A stretch of 5,330 nt of DNA, from the NCBI GenBank assembly GCA_027294925.1, contig JAPULM010000101.1, forward strand, positions 1 through 5,330, in the 5' to 3' direction. Positions 1-5,006 of the stretch are shown here, one piece after another. This DNA comes from a bacterium (GTDB lineage: Bacteria > Tectomicrobia > Entotheonellia > Entotheonellales > Entotheonellaceae). Made by a program: the position numbers and the translations under genes. Each line of letters opens with the position of its first letter. Position 1 is the first letter of the stretch. Under the pieces are notes generated by a model. It did not search any database. It saw only the letters and a program-made list of their open reading frames with translations, and was not told the DNA's origin.

Positions 1-149
1 CGGTCGATTTCCTGCCCGCCCTGCATGCGTAGCAAGGCAATTTCACATACCCGGTCACCGGCCTCCGCCTTCAGACCCGTCGTTTCAACATCGACAAAGG
101 TAAAGGGGAGGGCTTCAACCGGTGTTGTTGGAGACAGCGGGAATTCCAT
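1..149 (-). CDS. DnaQ-like 3'-5' exonuclease (DEDDh superfamily), N-terminal fragment cut by window edge
   Basis: Reading the minus strand from the ATG at 147-149 gives 49 codons before the window ends. After a short leader of about 15 residues comes FVDVETTGL (residues 18-26), the ExoI motif of DEDDh exonucleases, with the metal-binding D20 and E22. GDRVCEIALLR (31-41) follows and fits the next strand of the RNase H-like fold. Proteins of this family remove nucleotides from DNA or RNA 3' ends; examples are the DNA polymerase III epsilon subunit and RNase T. The remaining motifs lie outside the window, so the exact member cannot be named, and the domain could be the first part of a longer protein. 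The start is supported by AAGGA at 159-163, nine bases upstream, and by an in-frame TGA just before it. It shares orientation with the upstream HAD gene but is separated from it by 135 bases with a terminator-like hairpin, so it is probably a separate unit. Confidence 0.85.
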   Translation of the reverse strand, partial: MEFPLSPTTPVEALPFTFVDVETTGLKAEAGDRVCEIALLRMQGGQEID

Positions 150-216
150 GCCAATCAGTCCTTGTCAAGTAAGCGTGTGCGTTGCAAGCGTCGGCGATGT
201 CTTAGTCACGCTACAA

Positions 217-234
217 GCGACATCCTGAGGTCGC
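217..234. repeat. Small inverted repeat GCGAC-N8-GTCGC
   Basis: Five-base perfect arms (217-221 and 230-234) flank an 8-base spacer between the HAD operon and the exonuclease gene. It is short enough to arise by chance. It could be an operator of the exonuclease gene or part of the neighbouring terminator region. Confidence 0.25.
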
Positions 235-235
235 G

Positions 236-269
236 AAAAATACACAGGGACAGATTTAAAGCTGTCCCT
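236..269 (-). terminator. Probable Rho-independent terminator after the aminotransferase-HAD operon
   Basis: On the minus strand an 8-bp perfect stem (AGGGACAG / CTGTCCCT, arms 262-269 and 246-253) with an 8-base AT-rich loop is followed, after GTGTA, by five T (236-240). It begins 15 bases after the HAD stop codon. The gap before the T run makes it a less than ideal terminator. The GGGACAG...CTGTCCC arms also resemble short palindromes seen in intergenic REP-type repeats. Confidence 0.55.
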
Positions 270-284
270 TTCCGGAAAGTGTTT

Positions 285-1115
285 TCATAGAAAAAAACGT
301 TCGATGGCCTGCACCAGGCCGTCTTCAGCATTGCTGCCCGTCACATAATCGGCAACGGCCTTAACTTTTGCTTGGGCATTGCCCATCGCGATGCCGAGCC
401 CAGCCTGTTGGATCATCTCCATATCGTTTTCGTCGTCCCCTATTGCAACAATCGATGCTTCTGCCACACCTTCTTGATGCGCCAGTTGGCGTAGCGCTTT
501 CCACTTGGATACGTTTGGCGGCAGCACTTGCAAAATATGACCCTGGTAGTTTTTGTTGATCAACAGATGGACATGAGCCTGTCCATCGAGTCTGGCAGCA
601 AGTTGCGACTGCAACGGCTGGAGACTTACCGCTTCCGCCATAATGCCTATCATCACCACGCCGTACGGCGGTGGGGTATTAATATCAGGTACAATGCGGC
701 AGTGTGGCAAATTATCGTTGAGATATGCTTGCTGAAACGGATGGGCACGCTGTATGTCCTCCGTCAGGATATCAACATTTTCGTTAAATGCATCAACATA
801 GAGCATCGGGACGCTGAGTGGTCGTAAGTGTTCGATGGCAAGTTGATACACAGTTGAACTCACGACCGTCTGGTGCAAGGTCTCGGTGCTGGTCGGATCT
901 TTGACCAAAGCGCCATTATGCACCACAAGCGGTGCCTCAAGTTCCAGCTCCTGCGCCACCGGCAGCGCACTGCGAAAGCGCCGCCCGGTGCATAATATCA
1001 CACGGATGCCTCGCTTACGGACGGCAGCAATCGCTTGTTGCACAGCAGGACGGAGGACGCCATTGGGGTCCAATATCGTACCATCAACGTCGAGGGCCAG
1101 AAGGCGATAGGGCAT
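285..1115 (-). CDS. HAD superfamily phosphatase, Cof-type (subfamily IIB)
   Basis: The 276-residue product has all four HAD motifs in order and the usual length for Cof/YidA-like phosphatases. Motif I is LDVDGT with nucleophile D9 and acid/base D11. Motif II is ILCTGR with T43. Motif III has K204 in VSKWKAL. Motif IV is GDDENDMEM (226-234), whose acidic residues bind Mg2+. The long insert between motifs II and III (about residues 85-200) is the C2B cap that selects the substrate. Known relatives are cytosolic and dephosphorylate sugar phosphates, pyridoxal phosphate, pyrophosphate-type or flavin precursors; the sequence does not say which. The ATG follows the aminotransferase stop by 8 bases and has TAAGGTG overlapping that stop as its ribosome binding site, so the two are co-transcribed and probably translationally coupled. 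The PLP-dependent neighbour makes a phosphorylated metabolite or PLP itself a reasonable, unproven substrate guess. Confidence 0.92.
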   Translation of the reverse strand: MPYRLLALDVDGTILDPNGVLRPAVQQAIAAVRKRGIRVILCTGRRFRSALPVAQELELEAPLVVHNGALVKDPTSTETLHQTVVSSTVYQLAIEHLRPLSVPMLYVDAFNENVDILTEDIQRAHPFQQAYLNDNLPHCRIVPDINTPPPYGVVMIGIMAEAVSLQPLQSQLAARLDGQAHVHLLINKNYQGHILQVLPPNVSKWKALRQLAHQEGVAEASIVAIGDDENDMEMIQQAGLGIAMGNAQAKVKAVADYVTGSNAEDGLVQAIERFFL

Positions 1116-1123
1116 AGAACACC

Positions 1124-2458
1124 TTAGATGGTAAAAATTGCAGCGCAGGCTTGGCGCAATTGTTTAGCGGCTTCATCGACACGATGTTCAATGCCGAAGG
1201 ATAGACGAATAAACGGCTGTTTACGTTTGGCAAAATCAGGCGCATAAACAACCGGCTCCGGAGTCGTGATGCGTACGCTACCCTTCTCAATTGCCAGCTG
1301 CCCGCTTGGTAACTTTTCCGGTGGATACATGCGGGTGCCGGGGACCACTTCAAGGTGGTATTGTTGATGGCATATGGTGGTAAATTCTTCGGCTGTCAGT
1401 CCGCTACGCGCAAGTAGACGGTCGAGGAATAGCGGCAGATAAAAGGTGTTGGTGTTACCTGTTTGGGGTGGAAGTTCGACGCCGTATTCTTCGATGCCAC
1501 TTAGCGCCTGATGAAAGATTTGGTAGCGCTGTCGGATGGTGGCTGCAGTGGTTTCGGCCAGGTTCATATGATGCTGAAGTAAATGAGCTGCGAAGAGAAA
1601 TTTGACATTACTGGCCGAGACGGATTCGGCTGCTTTCATCATCCGCAGCGCTTCGACTAATTCGACATTGGTGCAGGCGGTAAAACCGAGGCGGAAGCCG
1701 GGTAAACCGAATTTTTTTGAGAAACTATCGACGTAGATGGTGCGTTCAGGATCAAAGCCGCCGAGGGCACGAATGGCGTTGGTGTCTAGAGCGTTCATCG
1801 CATAGACCATATCGACGACGAGAATACAGTCATATGGCGCCAGCGCCTGATTGATGCGGGTGACTTGTTCAGGGGCCAGGGAGTAGCCGGTCGGATTGTG
1901 CGGGGTGTTCAGCAGAACGACGCCAATTTGTGGGTTGATCAGATTTTCGATGCCTTGCACCATTTCTTCGGCGTCGTAGGCCAGATAGGCAAGTACACCA
2001 CTGTGCTGGGTTATGATGGTGGGAAAGTAGGGGTAGCACGGGGTAGGGAGCAAGGCGTATTGGCGTTTTTCATCGCGGTCGCCGATGGGCGCTAGGCAAG
2101 CGCGCACAATACCACTAATCGCGTTGTGGCCGCCGTCATAAGGGATGATGTGTTGCTCGCCAATCTCCGGCCGGTCGAGCAGATTGCCTAAGTGGTCGGC
2201 AAGGGCTTGATTTGCTTCTCGTTCACCACGCGTCCCGGAGTACATGGTGGCGCGGGAAACCAAACGCTGGTCGGCATAGAAATCATGTATCAGGCTTTGC
2301 CAGGTTGGATGATCGATGATGTTGGCAATTTCGCCAATACCGAGGTGGAAATAGTCGGGGTCAAAATCAAAGGTGCGGTAGTCTCCGAAAAAACGCCGTA
2401 GGTTCAGGGTGTCCAGATATTGTCTGGCAAAATGGGTCAGAAAGGATCGTTTACTCAT
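1124..2458 (-). CDS. PLP-dependent aminotransferase, class I/II (fold type I)
   Basis: The 444-residue protein carries the hallmarks of fold-type I aminotransferases. YDGGHNAI (107-114) lies where the PLP phosphate is held. NTPHNPTG (184-191) provides the PLP-O3' asparagine N188. VVDMVYA (214-220) gives D216, which pairs with the pyridine nitrogen, and Y219. SFSKKFGLPGFRLGF (245-259) contains the Schiff-base lysine K248 and phosphate-binding R256. IRLSFG near the end gives R418 for the substrate carboxylate. The residue set is intact, so the enzyme should be active; substrate and pathway cannot be read from the motifs. The long N-terminal part (1-70) is typical of class I/II enzymes of about 400-450 residues. 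The start ATG at 2458 has AAGGGA six bases upstream and is preceded by a sigma70-like promoter at 2536-2566. It is the first gene of an operon with the HAD phosphatase. Confidence 0.92.
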   Translation of the reverse strand: MSKRSFLTHFARQYLDTLNLRRFFGDYRTFDFDPDYFHLGIGEIANIIDHPTWQSLIHDFYADQRLVSRATMYSGTRGEREANQALADHLGNLLDRPEIGEQHIIPYDGGHNAISGIVRACLAPIGDRDEKRQYALLPTPCYPYFPTIITQHSGVLAYLAYDAEEMVQGIENLINPQIGVVLLNTPHNPTGYSLAPEQVTRINQALAPYDCILVVDMVYAMNALDTNAIRALGGFDPERTIYVDSFSKKFGLPGFRLGFTACTNVELVEALRMMKAAESVSASNVKFLFAAHLLQHHMNLAETTAATIRQRYQIFHQALSGIEEYGVELPPQTGNTNTFYLPLFLDRLLARSGLTAEEFTTICHQQYHLEVVPGTRMYPPEKLPSGQLAIEKGSVRITTPEPVVYAPDFAKRKQPFIRLSFGIEHRVDEAAKQLRQACAAIFTI

Positions 2459-2463
2459 GCTCG

Positions 2464-2469
2464 TCCCTT
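2464..2469 (-). promoter_or_regulatory. Ribosome binding site of the aminotransferase
   Basis: AAGGGA on the minus strand lies five bases from the ATG (2456-2458) and fixes this start. Confidence 0.7.
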
Positions 2470-2535
2470 GCGGTCAAGTCCTCGTCGTCGGGGGATAGGT
2501 TATTTTTCATACATAGGCTTCCAACACCTGTACGC

Positions 2536-2566
2536 ATTGTACCTTCACCAGGGCTGTGAGTGTCAA
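2536..2566 (-). promoter_or_regulatory. Sigma70-like promoter of the aminotransferase-HAD operon
   Basis: On the minus strand a perfect TTGACA (2561-2566) and TACAAT (2536-2541, five of six matches) are separated by 19 bases, somewhat longer than the optimal 17. The start of transcription would fall near 2529, leaving an untranslated leader of about 70 bases before the aminotransferase ATG. Confidence 0.6.
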
Positions 2567-2636
2567 CCGCTTTTTAGGCTTGGGGTTGGATGGCCTTTGA
2601 TACCTAATGCAAATCTTTTGGAAGGGATCCGCCGCA

Positions 2637-2658
2637 ATCCCGCGCCACGCGCAGGGAT
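2637..2658. repeat. GC-rich hairpin ATCCC...GGGAT
   Basis: Arms ATCCC (2637-2641) and GGGAT (2654-2658) continue into GCGC pairs (2642-2645 with 2649-2652), with one bulged A (2653) and a three-base loop CAC. No T run follows on either strand, so it is not a canonical terminator. It resembles the hairpin at 5007-5028, which suggests a family of small dispersed palindromes. It sits in the gap between the frameshifted gene and the operon promoter. Confidence 0.5.
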
Positions 2659-2689
2659 AAGGTACTCGTAGGGTGGGATATTCCGCCAA

Positions 2690-2708
2690 TTTGACACCGG
2701 TTTGACAC
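2690..2708. repeat. Tandem direct repeat TTTGACAC, period 11
   Basis: Two exact copies of TTTGACAC (2690-2697 and 2701-2708) are separated by CGG. The 11-base period places both copies on the same helix face, as for a dimeric DNA-binding protein, but they lie about 40 bases past the end of the frameshifted gene and far from any obvious start. The remainder of 2567-2749 has no gene I can support. Confidence 0.4.
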
Positions 2709-2749
2709 AAGTTGCGTGCATTTTCAAGCGTTGCCTCTCGCGTGTCGCT

Positions 2750-3131
2750 TTACTGGCTGACATTCTCTGTGTTGGTCCACAAAATGACCGGTATCTCACC
2801 TGCATGAGCCCGCACCTTGGCGGTTCCCCAGATCGAGGTCAGGACCAAGATTTCAACCCCTGATTTTGGCATAAAGCACTGCTTGTTCTGGAGGAGGAGA
2901 TCAATGCCTCGTCGATCATCGCGGGCAATGTGTTTGATTGATCTCGACCCAGGCTGACCTGGTAAAACACGCAAAGTAGCCGCCCTTGAGTGTGGCACTC
3001 CTAGATGACTCAGGTTGCCGAGTGGGCAGAGGCGCGGTCCCTGGGGTGTGGTAATGGCGCACTGAAGCCCAACTCGGTAGCGTGAGTATAGCGAGGAGGT
3101 ACACGACAACAACAAACGTACGATGACGCAT
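2750..3131 (-). pseudogene. Small exported protein gene split by an apparent +1 frameshift
   Basis: The ATG at 3129-3131 has the strong site AAAAGGAA about 8 bases upstream and opens a signal peptide: basic MRHR, hydrophobic core at residues 6-19, likely cleavage after WA (residue 23). This frame runs to ATLKGGYFACFTRSAWVEIN and then stops at 2916-2918. The adjacent minus-strand frame continues without a gap as HIARDDRRGIDLLLQNKQCF and ends with a protein-like tail (VEILVL, WGTAKVRAHAG, ILWTNTENVSQ) at TAA 2750-2752. Joining the frames by skipping one base near 2933-2938, for example in the AAA of CAAACAC, gives one continuous 126-residue protein. I do not recognise a named family; it would be a periplasmic or secreted protein with a small beta-rich C-terminal domain. 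It could be a recent pseudogene, a sequencing error in an intact gene, or, less likely, programmed frameshifting. Confidence 0.7.
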
Positions 3132-3150
3132 GAGGTAGGTTCCTTTTTGT

Positions 3151-3175
3151 GTAAACGGCGTAAATGTCCCGTTAC
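3151..3175 (-). other. Leader hairpin just upstream of the ribosome binding site of the frameshifted gene
   Basis: On the minus strand GTAACGG (3169-3175) can pair with CCGTTTAC (3151-3158), giving 7 bp with one bulged T and a 10-base loop. It ends only a few bases before the AAAAGGAA site (about 3138-3147), so it could influence translation, but no known riboswitch class is recognised. Confidence 0.3.
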
Positions 3176-3243
3176 GTGTCTGTGGTGAGCCGTAGACAGC
3201 AAGAGGTATACCGTAGAAAATTCTGCTTTCTATTTCAAGTAGT

Positions 3244-3249
3244 AGTATA
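3244..3249 (-). promoter_or_regulatory. Candidate -10 element for the frameshifted exported-protein gene
   Basis: TATACT on the minus strand lies in an AT-rich stretch (3220-3260), about 113 bases upstream of the ATG. The sequence 17 bases further upstream (TTCTCC) is a poor -35 box. Another option is TTGAAA near 3232-3237 with a weak -10. This is the most promoter-like segment upstream of the gene. Confidence 0.3.
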
Positions 3250-3329
3250 TTTTTTAAAGGAATGCAGGAGAATTTCAAGCGAGTGCGAGAATGGCTGGTT
3301 GGGTAAGCCGTGACACAAAGAACCCTAAT

Positions 3330-3540
3330 TACGGTCATGTATGACAGGATATTTTGCGATGGCGTATTTCCACACCACAGTGACTGCTCCGCCAGGCAGG
3401 GCAATTGTTGTGCCCGGCGCTGTGTTGTACGTCGCCTCTTTGCGCCTTGAAATCCCGTTTGAAATCCCCCTCCCCCGCTTTCTCAACCGGTGGTGCCGTG
3501 GTCCTTGCAGCGGCAAACCCCCAAGACGAAACCTTACCCC
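3330..3540. other. Non-coding stretch with a short TTGAAATCCC direct repeat
   Basis: No reading frame here has a credible ribosome binding site or protein-like composition. TTGAAATCCC occurs twice in the same direction (3447-3456 and 3459-3468, period 12), followed by a C-rich run (CCCCCTCCCCC). On the minus strand this reads as a GGGGGAGGGGGATTTCAAA-type string of the sort found in dispersed intergenic repeats. The function is unknown. Confidence 0.4.
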
Positions 3541-3720
3541 CTCCTGATCGGCCTGTGCAGGCTGCGCATTGCCTTGCTATGCCTAGATGCGAGCATCTTC
3601 GGCAAGCAGCCGCTAGGTGCTAGGGACACTGCCAGCACCGCGAGCGAAGCGTGGCCGCCGGCGGGCGACGCTGGGATGCCCCGGGGTGTTTTACGGGGTT
3701 GCGCTCGGGAGAGGCGGTTG
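3541..3720. other. GC-rich, hairpin-dense non-coding island
   Basis: GC content is about 58% in 3541-3600 and about 72% in 3601-3720, then drops to about 40% in 3721-3780. Inverted repeats include GATGC-GA-GCATC (near 3587-3598) and GGTGCT/AGCACC (3616-3621 and 3634-3639). Near 3715-3735 GGTTGAG can pair with CTGAACC with one mismatch. Long frames exist on both strands but have arginine/proline-rich shadow composition and no ribosome binding sites. It may be an inserted intergenic repeat or a structured RNA; neither can be decided from one copy. Confidence 0.45.
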
Positions 3721-3768
3721 AGGTATCTGAACCGTTTCATTGCAAGAAGACCACTGAAACCAAACCTA

Positions 3769-3784
3769 TGTGATCTGTATCACA
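3769..3784 (+). promoter_or_regulatory. CRP/Vfr/Clp-type binding site (perfect TGTGA-N6-TCACA)
   Basis: TGTGATCTGTATCACA matches the CRP-family consensus half-sites exactly, and its AT-containing flanks also fit. Its centre (3776.5) lies about 51 bases upstream of the predicted transcription start. That is one helical turn from the classic class II position (-41.5) and one from class I (-61.5). Either the start is mis-placed or the architecture is unusual. By family knowledge the protein would be cAMP-CRP, or a Clp/Vfr relative. Confidence 0.8.
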
Positions 3785-3815
3785 ATTTAACTCAAGTTTT
3801 TGTCCTCCAAGACGA

Positions 3816-3821
3816 TATGCT
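3816..3821 (+). promoter_or_regulatory. Predicted -10 box of the riboswitch-controlled gene
   Basis: TATGCT in the context GATATGCTACC matches four of six -10 positions. There is no good -35 box 17 bases upstream (CAAGTT), as expected for an activator-dependent promoter. The predicted start near 3828 is about ten bases before the aptamer, so the riboswitch would form the very 5' end of the transcript. Confidence 0.5.
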
Positions 3822-3837
3822 ACCCCAGTGTGAAAAC

Positions 3838-3927
3838 CTGACAAAGGCAAACCACTCGAAAGAGTGGGACGCAAAGCTACTGGCCTAAGTCCCATAGGTA
3901 CGGGATATGGTCGCAGAGTCGCCGGGC
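3838..3927 (+). ncRNA. Cyclic-di-GMP-I riboswitch aptamer (GEMM-I)
   Basis: The segment has the class-defining features in order. AAAGGCAAACC (3843-3853) leads into a P2 stem CCACTC/GAGTGG (3852-3857 with 3862-3867) capped by the GAAA tetraloop (3858-3861). Then come GGGACGCAAAGCTAC (3866-3880) and the P3 stem TCCC/GGGA (3890-3893 with 3902-3905). P3 contains the classic 11-nucleotide tetraloop receptor CCTAAG (3884-3889) and TATGG (3906-3910). The GAAA loop docking into this receptor builds the c-di-GMP pocket known from the Vc2 structure. The boundary helix P1 is less clear; GAC near 3839-3842 with GTC at 3918-3920 is a candidate. It lies directly upstream of an exported protein gene, fitting c-di-GMP control of surface or matrix proteins. 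Recognition rests on motif match by eye. Confidence 0.94.
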
Positions 3928-3930
3928 GTA

Positions 3931-3963
3931 CACAGCACTCCGAGGGCTGTGCGTTGCGCACGG
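3931..3963 (+). promoter_or_regulatory. Expression platform: two mutually exclusive hairpins with an anti-Shine-Dalgarno
   Basis: Hairpin A pairs CACAGC (3931-3936) with GCTGTG (3946-3951). Hairpin B pairs CTGTGCG (3947-3953) with CGCACGG (3957-3963) around a TTG loop, including one G-U pair. They share 3947-3951 and so cannot coexist. GCACTCC (3935-3941), mostly in the loop of hairpin A, is the exact reverse complement of GGAGTGC (4036-4042), which contains a strong Shine-Dalgarno. No T-tract follows, so control at translation is more likely than at termination. The direction of switching cannot be predicted. Confidence 0.5.
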
Positions 3964-3990
3964 TTCAAAAAATGGGCGTTAGAAGGCAAT

Positions 3991-4006
3991 GACCAGAGAG
4001 CTGGTC
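3991..4006 (+). other. Leader hairpin GACCAG-AGAG-CTGGTC
   Basis: A perfect 6-bp stem with a four-base loop lies midway between the aptamer and the main gene. Only TT follows, so it is not a convincing terminator. It may be a structural element bringing 3935-3941 close to 4036-4042. Confidence 0.4.
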
Positions 4007-4032
4007 TTGACGCGTTCTGATGCTCGGTTCAG

Positions 4033-4039
4033 AAAGGAG
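4033..4039 (+). promoter_or_regulatory. Strong Shine-Dalgarno AAAGGAG in the riboswitch leader
   Basis: AAAGGAG is the best ribosome binding site in the leader and lies 4 bases before an ATG (4044-4046). It is not the site of the main gene, whose own AAGGA is at 4119-4123. Bases 4036-4042 are exactly complementary to 3935-3941. Confidence 0.5.
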
Positions 4040-4043
4040 TGCA

Positions 4044-4058
4044 ATGCACCCACCGTAA
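4044..4058 (+). CDS. Possible 4-codon leader peptide (MHPP)
   Basis: ATG CAC CCA CCG TAA sits behind the strong AAAGGAG site, with a short four-base spacing. Its TAA overlaps the next ATG (TAATG at 4056-4060). It is too small to judge by composition; the support is only its ribosome binding site and position. The two consecutive prolines could slow ribosomes. It may be chance. Confidence 0.25.
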   Translation: MHPP

Positions 4059-4117
4059 TGTCTATACCTATTCCATCATACCTTTGTACCAATATCTCGG
4101 GGCTCCCAAGCATTTGA
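4058..4117 (+). CDS. Possible 19-residue leader ORF linking the riboswitch-controlled site to the main gene
   Basis: The ATG (4058-4060) shares one base with the stop of the preceding 4-codon ORF, a typical coupling junction. The frame runs 19 codons and ends with TGA at 4115-4117, immediately before the TAAGGA ribosome binding site (4118-4123) of the main gene. Terminating ribosomes would be placed on that site. It has no Shine-Dalgarno of its own beyond the coupled one. No similarity or domain is recognised; the peptide itself probably has no function if real. Confidence 0.25.
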   Translation: MSIPIPSYLCTNISGLPSI

Positions 4118-4118
4118 T

Positions 4119-4123
4119 AAGGA
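4119..4123 (+). promoter_or_regulatory. Ribosome binding site of the exported six-cysteine protein
   Basis: AAGGA lies eight bases before the ATG at 4132 and decides this start over the in-frame ATG at 4123 and GTG at 4039. Confidence 0.65.
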
Positions 4124-4131
4124 TGTTAATT

Positions 4132-4926
4132 ATGACGACTGCTTTACTGAAGTCAAAACTCAACTGGACACTGGCCGGTATGGCCTTGGCGGGACTCACC
4201 CTCTTTGCGACCCCAGCCGTGTTTGCGCAAAATTCTAAAACTGCGGTTGGGATATCAGCGGTGATGTCGCTTGGTAGTGCAACCGACACACTTGACCTCG
4301 CCGCTTCCAGTAATTGGAGCACAATTATCAGAAGTTATATCAGAGTAGCCACCTGGGATGATCTTGCCTTTGACGTGGCATTGCAGTGTGGAATGGTTAC
4401 GGATACTACTGTCAAAAGTCATGGCGGAAATAAAGGCTCCTCGACCGCCGAAGGCGATATCAAAGTCAGAGTGAGAGTGGCTGCTGTAGACGCCGATAGC
4501 AATCCAGTTGGCAATTGGATCTATGCGGATCCTAATGCAGACGTAGTGAACCTCGACGGCAACGAGATCAGCTCAGCAGCAAATAGTGGTGTGACCTACT
4601 GCTCGCGGAGCCAGACGCTAGAGGCTCGGTTTGCCGGTCTAAATTGCTGGGTTGATGACTTGGGCTTCGTGACTTGTACAGATGATGAAAGTGTACGGTT
4701 GCTCCTTAAGACTCTGAGCGCACATGCTTTCAACTTCTTCGTTACCGATCTGAAGTCTGGAGAGTATGTCGTCGAGGTTCAGGCGGTTGCAGACACGACA
4801 ACCGATGTTGGCTGCACGGGCGATGGATGCAGCTTAGGCGAGGCGTCAGCGCATGCTTTCATTGGCCTGGGTACGATGCATATTGACGAGATCCGTTTAC
4901 TTAAAAATACGGTTCTTATGCAATAA
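4132..4926 (+). CDS. Exported six-cysteine protein of unknown function, under c-di-GMP riboswitch control
   Basis: The 264-residue product starts with a clear Sec signal peptide: basic residues K8/K10, hydrophobic segment about 13-29, cleavage predicted after AVFA (residue 32). The mature part is rich in alternating beta-strand patterns (IKVRVRVAAVD, YVVEVQAVAD). It has six cysteines (86, 157, 172, 182, 228, 233), enough for three disulfides. SAHAF occurs twice (196-200 and 239-243), each leading into a strand. There is no cell-wall anchor, membrane helix, lipobox or catalytic motif that I recognise, so it is probably periplasmic or secreted with a beta-sandwich fold. The ATG at 4132 is chosen because AAGGA (4119-4123) lies eight bases upstream and the signal peptide begins there; the frame is open to a GTG at 4039, but that would bury the signal peptide. 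The upstream CRP site and GEMM-I aptamer suggest a biofilm, adhesion or matrix role, which is inference. Confidence 0.85.
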   Translation: MTTALLKSKLNWTLAGMALAGLTLFATPAVFAQNSKTAVGISAVMSLGSATDTLDLAASSNWSTIIRSYIRVATWDDLAFDVALQCGMVTDTTVKSHGGNKGSSTAEGDIKVRVRVAAVDADSNPVGNWIYADPNADVVNLDGNEISSAANSGVTYCSRSQTLEARFAGLNCWVDDLGFVTCTDDESVRLLLKTLSAHAFNFFVTDLKSGEYVVEVQAVADTTTDVGCTGDGCSLGEASAHAFIGLGTMHIDEIRLLKNTVLMQ

Positions 4927-5006
4927 AGTAGCCTCCCACGCACGGATGCTTACGACGAAAAGTCAGGAACGCAATATTTAGCTGACTACCTTGAACGCCA
5001 CCGGCC

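Noticed and set aside
25..228. Plus-strand 67-codon frame
   Set aside because: It is antisense to the exonuclease gene, whose minus-strand frame shows the DEDDh motif.
2507..2805. Two overlapping minus-strand frames of 67 and 80 codons upstream of the aminotransferase
   Set aside because: They overlap the promoter, repeats and the end of the frameshifted gene, have no ribosome binding site and no protein-like pattern.
3534..3740. Minus-strand 68-codon frame across the GC-rich island
   Set aside because: Alanine/serine/proline-rich frame open because of high GC, with no ribosome binding site or domain; it overlaps another long frame on the opposite strand.
3490..3888. Plus-strand reading frame of 132 codons
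   Set aside because: It starts in the GC-rich island, has no ribosome binding site, and its end runs through the CRP site and the GEMM-I aptamer; composition is that of a chance frame.
3947..3972. Hairpin B followed by an A-run as a terminator of the riboswitch
   Set aside because: The plus strand has AAAAAA after the stem, not T, so it cannot act as a Rho-independent terminator in the direction of the gene.
4039..4131. N-terminal extension of the six-cysteine protein from GTG 4039
   Set aside because: The GTG overlaps the only nearby Shine-Dalgarno, and the extension would place 31 residues before a standard signal peptide that has its own ribosome binding site.
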